Origin: Novosphingobium decolorationis
GTDB taxonomy: Bacteria; Pseudomonadota; Alphaproteobacteria; Sphingomonadales; Sphingomonadaceae
Direction: 5' to 3'
Length of the DNA: 64,000 nucleotides
Assembly (NCBI RefSeq): GCF_018417475.1
Contig: NZ_CP054856.1
Span: 806,001-870,000 of the forward strand
Part shown: one piece after another, positions 1 to 6,222 of the stretch
Numbering within the stretch: position 1 is the stretch's first letter
Layout of the letters: each line of letters starts with the position of its first letter
Notes under the pieces: generated by a model
The model's input: only the letters and a program-made list of their open reading frames with translations
Told to the model about the DNA's origin: nothing
The model's database searches: none
Made by a program: the position numbers and the translations under genes

Positions 1-248
1 TTCGCCCGGCGCGCGTACCAGGGCAGTTCCATGCCCGGCATGAGCCCGAGTTCGTCCATCGCCGCCTGCCAACTTTCGGCCTCGATCAGCGCCACCTGGC
101 GGCGCGGAACCTTGCCCTCACGTGCAACGCCGCGGGAATCCCCCTGGATTCCCGCGGCGATTGTCACTTCGGCCTGCGGCACGGTCTCCATGGGCGCACG
201 CGAACGCGTTCGCCGCGCAATGCCCTGGAGCGTGCCGTGAGCCGACAT
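1..248 (-). CDS. MOSC domain-containing protein (C-terminus cut by window edge)
   Basis: Translating the minus strand from the ATG at 248 gives 82 codons that run off the left edge. The N-terminal part reads like a MOSC domain (molybdenum-cofactor sulfurase C-terminal type): a G-I-A-R-R stretch, then an A-G-I-Q-G-D-S-R-G motif, an R-R-Q-V-A-L-I-E-A-E-S-W block and an L-P-W-Y-A-R-R-A segment. MOSC proteins bind sulfur or molybdopterin-type ligands, but the substrate cannot be told here. The start lies only five bases after the gap stop codon, so the gene is probably co-transcribed with gap. The conserved MOSC cysteine, if present, lies outside the window. Confidence 0.75.
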   Translation of the reverse strand, partial: MSAHGTLQGIARRTRSRAPMETVPQAEVTIAAGIQGDSRGVAREGKVPRRQVALIEAESWQAAMDELGLMPGMELPWYARRA

Positions 249-253
249 CTCGT

Positions 254-1261
254 TCAGAGGAACTTCGCCATCGCTCCTGCGGTGTCGAGCATGCGGTTCG
301 AGAAGCCCCACTCGTTGTCGTACCACGACACGACGCGCACGAACTTGCCTTCCATGACCGCCGTTTCCAGGCTGTCGACGGTCGACGAGGCCGGGTAGTG
401 GTTGAAGTCCGAGGAGACCAGCGGCTGGTCGGTGTAGGCGAGAACGCCCTTCATCGGACCTTCGGCAGCCGCCTTGAGCGCCGCGTTGATCTCTTCGACC
501 GTCGTGTCCTTCTGGGGCACGAAGCACAGGTCGACGAGGCTAACATTGGGGGTCGGGACACGCACCGACGAACCGTCGAGCTTGCCCTTGAGTTCCGGCA
601 GCACGAGACCGACCGCACGGGCAGCGCCGGTGGTGGTCGGGATCATGTTGGCGGCCCCTGCACGGGCGCGACGCAGATCCTTGTGCATCTGGTCGAGCAT
701 GCGCTGGTCGTTGGTGTACGAGTGGATCGTGGTCATGAAGCCACGCTCGATACCGACGGTGTCGTTCAGCACCTTGGCAACGGGCGCCAGGCAGTTGGTG
801 GTGCACGAGGCGTTCGACACGACGATGTGGTCGGCCGTCAGCGTCTCGTGGTTCACACCGAAGACGACGGTGTTGTCGACGCCCGTGGCCGGAGCCGAGA
901 TCAGAACGCGCTTGGCACCGGCGTCGAGGTGGGGCTGCGAGGCCTCCTTCGACTGGAAGATACCGGTGCACTCGAGCACGATGTCGATGCCCTGCGCGGC
1001 GTGCGGCAGGTCACCCGGGTTGCGCTCGGCGGTCACGGCGATTTCCTTGCCGTTGACGATGATCTTGCCTTCACCGGCCTCGACCGTACCCGGGAAGCGC
1101 CCGTGCGTGGTATCAAAGCCAAAGAGGAGAGCGTTCGACTTGGTGTCGGCCAGGTCGTTGATCGAGACCAGTTCCAGACCGCAGTCGGGACGTTCGAGAA
1201 TAGCGCGGGCCACAAGACGCCCGATACGTCCGAAACCGTTGATCGCAACCTTGGTCGCCAT
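254..1261 (-). CDS. gap: glyceraldehyde-3-phosphate dehydrogenase
   Basis: NAD-dependent glycolytic enzyme converting glyceraldehyde 3-phosphate to 1,3-bisphosphoglycerate in the cytoplasm. The 335-residue product has the normal family length. The Rossmann start reads INGFGRIGR, the active-site block is [12 protein letters not shown] (catalytic Cys near residue 153), and the C-terminus carries [13 protein letters not shown]. The ATG at 1261 is preferred because an AGGAGG ribosome site lies 10 bases upstream; a TTG two codons earlier is less likely. The transketolase gene lies just upstream with a 15-base gap, so tkt-gap is probably one carbon-metabolism operon. Confidence 0.97.
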   Translation of the reverse strand: MATKVAINGFGRIGRLVARAILERPDCGLELVSINDLADTKSNALLFGFDTTHGRFPGTVEAGEGKIIVNGKEIAVTAERNPGDLPHAAQGIDIVLECTGIFQSKEASQPHLDAGAKRVLISAPATGVDNTVVFGVNHETLTADHIVVSNASCTTNCLAPVAKVLNDTVGIERGFMTTIHSYTNDQRMLDQMHKDLRRARAGAANMIPTTTGAARAVGLVLPELKGKLDGSSVRVPTPNVSLVDLCFVPQKDTTVEEINAALKAAAEGPMKGVLAYTDQPLVSSDFNHYPASSTVDSLETAVMEGKFVRVVSWYDNEWGFSNRMLDTAGAMAKFL

Positions 1262-1276
1262 ATTCAAATCTCCTCC

Positions 1277-3265
1277 TTAGACGCTAAGCTTTTCGAGGAC
1301 CTTGGGAACGATCGAAGCGGCCGAGAAGCCGAAGCGAGCGAACAGGTCCTGGGCCGGGGCCGACGCGCCGAAACGGTCCAGACCGATATTGAGGCCGCCA
1401 TTGCGGCTTGTCGCGGTGTAGCGCTCCCAACCCATCGTCGTGCCGGCCTCGATGGAGACCTTGAGGATCGAGGGATCGTGGGGCAGCACTTCGTGCTTGT
1501 AGGCCTCTTCCTGCGCGTCGAAGAGTTCCATGCACGGCATCGAGACGACGTCCGCGCCGATGCCCTGGGCCTGGAGTTCGTCACGCACGGTGCAGGCCAG
1601 CTCGACTTCCGAACCGCTGGCGATGAGGATGACCTTGCGGTCCCCTTCCGCCGCGCGCAGCGTGTAGGCGCCGCGCGCCGAGAGCATCTCGCCCGACGTG
1701 CGCAGCTGCGGCAGGTTCTGGCGGGTCAGCGCGAGGACCGAGGGCGTTTCCTGGGTCTGCAGCGCGATGTTCCAGCACTCCGCCGTCTCGATCACGTCGG
1801 CCGGGCGGAAGACGTTGAGGTTCGGGATCAGGCGCAGCGACATGACCTGTTCCACCGGCTGGTGGGTGGGACCATCTTCGCCAAGACCGATGCTGTCATG
1901 GGTCAGCACATAGATCGCGCGGACCTGCTGCAGCGCCGAAAGGCGGATCGCGTTGCGGCAGTAGTCCGAGAAGATCAGGAACGTGCCGCCGTAGGGGATC
2001 ACGCCGCCGTGCAGCGCCATGCCGTTCATCGCCGCGGCCATGCCGAATTCGCGGATGCCGTAATAGACGTAGCGACCGGCGTAGTTCTCGGCCGTGAACG
2101 GCTCCTGGCACTTGGCCTTGGTGTTGTTCGAGCCGGTAAGGTCGGCCGAACCGCCGATCATCTCGGGCAGCGCCGGAGCGAGCACGTTGAGGCAGTTTTC
2201 CGAAGCCTTGCGGGTGGCGACATTGGCATCGCCCTCCAGCCAGCCCGCGAAGGTCCTGGCGACTTCCTCGGTGTCCGGTAGTTCGCCGGCCATGCGGCGG
2301 CTGAACTCGGCCGCCTCGGGGTTCGCGACCTTGCGCGCTTCCCAGGCTTCGCGCGCCTCGGCACCCTTGGCACCGAGCGAACGCCAGTCGGCAAGGATGT
2401 CCTCGGGGATCACGAAGGGTTCCGCGCTCCAGCCCAGGACTTCGCGCGCTGCCGCGATCTCGTCCGCCCCGAGCGGCGAGCCGTGGACGCCCGAGCCGCC
2501 CTGCTTGTTGGGCGCGCCCTTGCCGATGACGGTCTTGCAGGCGACCAGCGAAGGCTTGTCCGAAGCCGCGGCCTCGGCCAGCGCACGCTCGATGTCGGCG
2601 AAGTCGTGGCCGTCGCACGCGAAGACGTCCCAACCCGAAGCGCGGTAGCGCGCGGGGATGTCTTCCGAGGTCGACAGGCCGGTCTTGCCGTCGATGGTGA
2701 TGTCGTTGTCGTCCCACAGGACCTTGAGCTTGCCCAGGCCCAGCGTGCCGGCGAGGCCGATCGCCTCGTGGTTGATGCCTTCCATGAGGCAGCCGTCGCC
2801 CGCGATGACCCAGGTGTTGTGGTCAACGAGGTCATCGCCGAAGGTTGCGTTAAGCTGACGCTCGGCCATCGCCATGCCGACCGCCATCGCCAGGCCCTGG
2901 CCGAGCGGACCGGTCGTGCACTCCACGCCTTCGAGCAGGAAGTTCTCGGGGTGGCCCGCGCAAGGGCTGCCCATCTGGCGGAAGTTGCGGATGTCCTCGA
3001 TCGTCGGGCTCTCGTACCCGGTGAGGTACAGCAACGAATACATCAGCATCGAGCCGTGGCCCGCCGACAGCACGAAGCGGTCGCGATCGGCCCACTGCGG
3101 GTTCTTCGGATCGAACTTGAGGTGCTTGGCGTAGAGAACGGTGGCAACGTCGGCCATGCCCATCGGCATGCCGGGGTGGCCAGAGTTCGCCGCCTGGACC
3201 GCGTCCATGGAAAGCGCGCGAATGGCATTGGCCATCGGCGCGAGGCGGGCGGGGGCAAGGGTCAT
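1277..3265 (-). CDS. tkt: transketolase
   Basis: Thiamine-diphosphate enzyme of the pentose-phosphate pathway, 662 residues, the usual length. The N-terminus carries NSGHPGMPMGMADV, the TPP/Mg-binding block reads GDGCLMEGINHEA, and the pyrimidine domain has EDGPTHQPVEQ. The start ATG at 3265 has a GGAG element about 10 bases upstream. It is the first gene of the tkt-gap pair on the minus strand, transcribed away from the zapA locus. An A/T-rich TAATAAT box lies about 25 bases upstream of the start in the roughly 210-bp divergent spacer and could be its -10 element. Confidence 0.97.
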   Translation of the reverse strand: MTLAPARLAPMANAIRALSMDAVQAANSGHPGMPMGMADVATVLYAKHLKFDPKNPQWADRDRFVLSAGHGSMLMYSLLYLTGYESPTIEDIRNFRQMGSPCAGHPENFLLEGVECTTGPLGQGLAMAVGMAMAERQLNATFGDDLVDHNTWVIAGDGCLMEGINHEAIGLAGTLGLGKLKVLWDDNDITIDGKTGLSTSEDIPARYRASGWDVFACDGHDFADIERALAEAAASDKPSLVACKTVIGKGAPNKQGGSGVHGSPLGADEIAAAREVLGWSAEPFVIPEDILADWRSLGAKGAEAREAWEARKVANPEAAEFSRRMAGELPDTEEVARTFAGWLEGDANVATRKASENCLNVLAPALPEMIGGSADLTGSNNTKAKCQEPFTAENYAGRYVYYGIREFGMAAAMNGMALHGGVIPYGGTFLIFSDYCRNAIRLSALQQVRAIYVLTHDSIGLGEDGPTHQPVEQVMSLRLIPNLNVFRPADVIETAECWNIALQTQETPSVLALTRQNLPQLRTSGEMLSARGAYTLRAAEGDRKVILIASGSEVELACTVRDELQAQGIGADVVSMPCMELFDAQEEAYKHEVLPHDPSILKVSIEAGTTMGWERYTATSRNGGLNIGLDRFGASAPAQDLFARFGFSAASIVPKVLEKLSV

Positions 3266-3478
3266 CAGACTGGCTCCGGAAAACGGATTATTACACTATG
3301 ATTCGGACTTGCCGACCCCCTTTAGGGCAGGCCGCACCGTCGTCAAGTTCAGCACCCCGGAAATGCGCCGTCCAGCCCAATCCTGGACATGCGCACAATT
3401 GCCCTGCGATACAGGCTGGCTTGTGAACAAACGCGCCGAGACGATTGCGTTCTGCGACAAGTGCGATAGCGAGACACC

Positions 3479-3706
3479 ATGGAAGAGACAGAAACTGTCC
3501 TGCCCGCGCCGTCCGCCGAGACGGGCGAGGCCCCCGACGCCTCCCCCCTTGCCCGGATCGAAGCCGCCCTTGCCCGCATCGAGAGCGCCTGTGCGCACCG
3601 CCTGCGCGCGGAGGACGCTCTCCTCCAGCGCCACGGCGCGCTTCGCGCCCGCGTCGAGGAGACGCTGGGTGAGCTCGATACGCTGATCGAAGGAAGCGCA
3701 CCATGA
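3479..3706 (+). CDS. small predicted coiled-coil protein upstream of zapA
   Basis: A 75-residue acidic protein. After a Pro/Ala-rich start, residues 22-70 form a strong helical heptad pattern (LARIEAALARIESA, then RVEETLGELDTLIEG). Its TGA overlaps the zapA ATG by four bases, so the two are translationally coupled. I do not recognise a named family. The position suggests a role with ZapA in division or a structural partner role, but that is inference. Confidence 0.75.
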   Translation: MEETETVLPAPSAETGEAPDASPLARIEAALARIESACAHRLRAEDALLQRHGALRARVEETLGELDTLIEGSAP

Positions 3707-4053
3707 ACAACGTCGAACTGGTCATCGGCGGACGCGACTTCCTCGTCGGCTGTGGCCCGGGGGAGGAAGAGCATGTCCGCGCGCTCGGCAAGGTCATCGC
3801 CGACAAGGTCGATGCCGCCAATGCGCGCGGGCTATCGGAAGCGCGGATGCTTCTGTTCGCCGCCCTCCTTCTCGCAGACGAGAACGACGAATTGAAGCGC
3901 AGCGCAGGCACCGCGACACCCGCTCCCGCGGACACCGAGCCCCCTGCCCCGGATCCGGAAGAGACAGCGCGCCTCACGCGGATTGCCGAAAAGATGGAAA
4001 AACTTGCCGACCTGCTCGAGACGCCACTTGAGGATGCGGCAAAGGATCTCTAA
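3703..4053 (+). CDS. zapA: cell division protein ZapA
   Basis: A 116-residue ZapA-family protein, which promotes FtsZ filament bundling at the division ring. The N-terminal beta part reads VELVIGGRDFLVGCGPGEE, followed by an AL-K-V-I-A-D-KV segment and a long C-terminal helix (MLLFAALLLADENDELK) typical of ZapA coiled-coil dimers. The C-terminal 50 residues are Pro/Ala-rich, then helical. In many proteobacteria zapA directly precedes the 6S RNA gene and the 5-formyltetrahydrofolate cyclo-ligase gene; here the order is kept but a prophage separates the last gene. Confidence 0.92.
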   Translation: MNNVELVIGGRDFLVGCGPGEEEHVRALGKVIADKVDAANARGLSEARMLLFAALLLADENDELKRSAGTATPAPADTEPPAPDPEETARLTRIAEKMEKLADLLETPLEDAAKDL

Positions 4054-4061
4054 TTAGGCGC

Positions 4062-4226
4062 GCGACGGGATCTGCCCGGCACGAGCCGTTCGAACATCCC
4101 TGAGGCTATAAGCAATCCTAGGGGGCTGTCCCTGCCCGGACCGTGGTCCGACGTACATGGCCCCCACCTGACGTTGAGGCGTCAGAGGAGTTCTAGGAAA
4201 ACGACCCATGGTGGACCCGTCACCGT
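4062..4226 (+). ncRNA. ssrS: 6S RNA, host target of prophage integration
   Basis: The 6S RNA binds sigma-70 RNA polymerase by mimicking an open promoter. The call rests on position (directly after zapA, with the cyclo-ligase gene on the far side of the prophage) and on structure. GACGGG at 4064-4069 can pair with CCCGTC at 4216-4221 to close the molecule. A CCCTGAGGC segment resembles the conserved 6S CCCTGAGCC region. Internal hairpins form from CGGACC/GGTCCG and CTGACG/CGTCAG. A T-run follows at 4226-4229. Exact ends are estimated. The last 38 bases lie inside the 42-bp att repeat, so the gene stays whole after integration. Confidence 0.78.
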
Positions 4227-4230
4227 TTTC
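4189..4230 (+). repeat. attL core, 42-bp direct repeat
   Basis: This 42-bp sequence is identical to 44334-44375. It covers the 3' end of the 6S RNA gene including its terminal GTCACCGTTTT. The host side is to the left and the phage side to the right. The sequence diverges right after the shared block. Confidence 0.95.
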
Positions 4231-4248
4231 AACGATTTAGGCAGATCA

Positions 4249-4281
4249 TTCCAACATTTCGAATGTTGGAATTCCAACATT
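4249..4281. repeat. three copies of TTCCAACATT next to attL
   Basis: The decamer TTCCAACATT occurs at 4249-4258 and 4272-4281 on the plus strand, and at 4262-4271 on the minus strand. The first two copies form a perfect inverted repeat with a 3-base loop. The cluster starts 19 bp inside the attL core. The related TTCCAACAAG inverted pair lies just inside attR, so these are candidate arm-type sites for the integrase or an accessory protein. Confidence 0.6.
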
Positions 4282-4306
4282 CAGTTCCACACCGACAATC
4301 TCATTG

Positions 4307-4561
4307 CTACTTCGGCCACGCTTGGACCGTTGCACGATGGCGTGCCGCGCAGTCGCCATAGGCCGCAATCAAACCATTTTCCCACACGCCCCGCTCAGGG
4401 TCTATCAACGGCGCTGGTGGCGGCTGCAGGGCTTGGCACGGTTGCCGCAGATTGGCCTGCAGCCCGGGCGTTCGCCTCACGGACGGCGTCCCCGAGCACG
4501 CTTCGAGCAACATCAGGAACGGCACAGTCCACAGAAACCGGACGATCCTTGTAGATTTCAC
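4307..4561 (-). CDS. o-spanin (Rz1-like lipoprotein), nested out of frame in the i-spanin gene
   Basis: An 84-residue reading frame from a GTG at 4561. It opens with a short lipoprotein signal: basic K-S-T-R-I-V-R, a hydrophobic run, then the lipobox L-L-E-A-C with the acylated Cys at residue 22. The mature part is Pro-rich (QALQPPPAPLIDPERG), as in Rz1 proteins. It overlaps most of the i-spanin gene in another frame and extends past its stop. Rz and Rz1 proteins together fuse inner and outer membranes at the last step of lysis. The GTG start is chosen because it gives a normal-length signal peptide; upstream ATGs would add a long non-signal leader. Confidence 0.75.
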   Translation of the reverse strand: MKSTRIVRFLWTVPFLMLLEACSGTPSVRRTPGLQANLRQPCQALQPPPAPLIDPERGVWENGLIAAYGDCAARHRATVQAWPK

Positions 4562-4802
4562 GGATCGTACTTTCTCGCACCGTTGATCGAACATCTGCAT
4601 CGGCTCGCTCCTTTTCATAGGTTGCAGCGGCCACATCGATTCGGTCGGTCTGCTTTTTGACTTGCGCTGCCGCATCCTCGATGCTCGCCAGAACTTCCGC
4701 ATCGCGCTTCCAATCGCGAACGGTCCACCCAGCACCGAATGTTACAACCGTGATAGTTCCAGCCATGACAAGCCTCACCCAGGTCGGGATCAGAATGCTC
4801 AC
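4395..4802 (-). CDS. i-spanin (Rz-like inner membrane lysis protein)
   Basis: A 135-residue protein with one N-terminal membrane segment (about residues 9-26) followed by a long charged helix (about 27-85), the layout of phage Rz proteins. The periplasmic helix would contact the Rz1-like lipoprotein encoded inside this gene. The start is a GTG at 4802 that overlaps the TGA of the holin gene, giving translational coupling in the lysis cassette. Two Cys-containing turns and an Ala/Pro-rich tail follow the helix. Family assignment rests on topology and position; the sequence itself is not strongly conserved. Confidence 0.75.
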   Translation of the reverse strand: MSILIPTWVRLVMAGTITVVTFGAGWTVRDWKRDAEVLASIEDAAAQVKKQTDRIDVAAATYEKERADADVRSTVRESTIREIYKDRPVSVDCAVPDVARSVLGDAVREANARAAGQSAATVPSPAAATSAVDRP

Positions 4803-5026
4803 GGCCTGGGCCCTTCATGTTTCTGGCGAAAGTGGATCCAGCCCGCGGCACCGGCGAAGATAGCCGCGCAACCCGTACCGGTCTGGACAGGATCGAATTC
4901 GCCCTTGGTGGCCAGCAGCCAGAAGACGCCTCCCCAGAAGGCTACCACCGACAGCAGTGACGAAAGCCGCGATATGTCGAGTGATGCGTTGTCCCTGGTG
5001 TACAGCAGGTCCTTGAGCAGCTTCAC
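4799..5026 (-). CDS. putative holin
   Basis: A 75-residue protein with two hydrophobic segments, LSSLLSVVAFWGGVFWLLA and TGCAAIFAGAAGWIHF, and a charged C-terminal tail ending HEGPRP. It lies between the endolysin and spanin genes, the usual place for a holin, which opens the inner membrane at the lysis time. The GTG at 5026 is chosen as start because it overlaps the endolysin TGA (GTGA), the coupling style used throughout this phage. A longer frame from 5074 would start inside the endolysin gene. Confidence 0.7.
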   Translation of the reverse strand: MKLLKDLLYTRDNASLDISRLSSLLSVVAFWGGVFWLLATKGEFDPVQTGTGCAAIFAGAAGWIHFRQKHEGPRP

Positions 5027-5802
5027 CGCACGTACTCGCCAAAGACCCACTGCCCCGGCGCGATCGAGATCCACTCGCGCCGGCGCTCCAAGATCGGTAC
5101 ACTCTGCCCGCGCGAGAGCCCGGAGACGACCGGATATGTCGTGCCTGGTCCACTGCGCACGTTGAGGCTCGAGGCTGTTACCGTGCCACGCTCCGGCGCT
5201 GCATTGCCGCGAACCTGGCCCAGAACGGCCTTCCGAAAGGCAGTCATGTCGAAAGCCGGGCCAGGGTCAAGCTTGCGCGCCGGGGCGATATCGTCGTGCC
5301 CCACGATCTCGTCGATGGGATGATAGGCCGCGATGGCGCGGGCCACCGCCTCGGCCGCGACGATCTGCGCTGGCGGATAGACCTCCCACTTGCGTACCCG
5401 GCCGCCGTTCTTGTGCGCAGCTTCGATGTAGTCGACCGCCTTGCCCGCAGCCGTGGTGCCGTCGTCACGCAGCGGCCCCCAGTTCGCCAGCTCAATCCCG
5501 ATTGAGTAGCTGTTGAGATTGGTGAGCTCACCCCACTGCGACTTCCCCGCATGCCATGCGCGCCGGTCAACGCTCACGCACTGGATCACCGTTCCTTCCC
5601 GGCATATCACGAAGTGCGCCGAGGCCCCTGCGTTCGGATTGGCCAACCATGCCGCAGAGCCGTATCCCGAGCCGCCCGCGGTGTAGTGCATCACCAACTT
5701 GGTCGGATTGACGCGGTAGGCGCCCGAATGGTTCGGGCTCGGCACCTGACGCCCCAACGCGCCTTCCTTGTAAAGCATCCCCTTGCTGATCGAATAAGTC
5801 AT
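5023..5802 (-). CDS. endolysin: N-acetylmuramoyl-L-alanine amidase with SH3 domain
   Basis: A 259-residue peptidoglycan amidase that cleaves the bond between N-acetylmuramic acid and L-alanine. Residues about 30-185 form an Amidase_2 (T7 lysozyme-like) domain. The zinc ligands are visible as His39 in VMHYTAGG, His169 in VGHDDIAP and Asp179 in KLDPGPAFD. Residues about 205-259 form an SH3-like wall-binding domain (SLNVRSGPGTTYPVV). There is no signal peptide, so export should depend on the adjacent holin. Its start overlaps the stop of the upstream coiled-coil gene by four bases. Confidence 0.93.
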   Translation of the reverse strand: MTYSISKGMLYKEGALGRQVPSPNHSGAYRVNPTKLVMHYTAGGSGYGSAAWLANPNAGASAHFVICREGTVIQCVSVDRRAWHAGKSQWGELTNLNSYSIGIELANWGPLRDDGTTAAGKAVDYIEAAHKNGGRVRKWEVYPPAQIVAAEAVARAIAAYHPIDEIVGHDDIAPARKLDPGPAFDMTAFRKAVLGQVRGNAAPERGTVTASSLNVRSGPGTTYPVVSGLSRGQSVPILERRREWISIAPGQWVFGEYVR

Positions 5803-6197
5803 TTTGACTCCTTCATGTGCTCCATCCTTTCGGCGGAAACGATAAGCTGCGCATGTTCGCGTGAGGCGGCCTGCCCCTGCAGGATTGCCTGGAGCTTCAG
5901 GACTTCGGCTTCACTGCTTGCGTGCTTCTTTTGGCAATCTGCCAAGTCCTGCTCAACTTTGCCCAGGCGGTTTGAAATCCCGTTCGACCGTTCGGTAAGC
6001 TGGTCGATTTGCGACTTCAGCTGCTCGACCACGAACCGCATGTCGGCGTCCAACCTATCCGCACGCTTATCCATTCTCCCGCCGGCAAATTCGATCAGCC
6101 ACCGCATACCCCAAACCGCGGCGCCGATCCCGCCGCCCGTGCTCAATCCGGCGACCCCCCATTGAGCGAGATTGGTAGGTTCAACACCAAAGATCAT
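5799..6197 (-). CDS. membrane-anchored coiled-coil protein of the lysis module
   Basis: A 132-residue protein of unknown function with one membrane segment (about residues 12-34, Gly-rich) and then a long coiled coil (about 45-115). The ATG at 6197 is chosen because an AGGAG lies nine bases upstream; the in-frame ATG at 6215 has no ribosome site, and anything earlier overlaps the tail gene. It sits between the tail gene and the endolysin. It could be a second holin-like or antiholin protein, or a virion component; the sequence does not decide. Confidence 0.65.
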   Translation of the reverse strand: MIFGVEPTNLAQWGVAGLSTGGGIGAAVWGMRWLIEFAGGRMDKRADRLDADMRFVVEQLKSQIDQLTERSNGISNRLGKVEQDLADCQKKHASSEAEVLKLQAILQGQAASREHAQLIVSAERMEHMKESK

Positions 6198-6222
6198 GAA
6201 CCGCTTCTCCTGCATGGCGCGT

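Noticed and set aside
122..2281. 719-codon plus-strand frame opposite gap and tkt
   Set aside because: It is the antisense shadow of two unmistakable enzymes.
4189..4230. att core as part of a tRNA or tmRNA gene
   Set aside because: No cloverleaf, T-loop or CCA end is present; position after zapA and the closing stem fit 6S RNA better.
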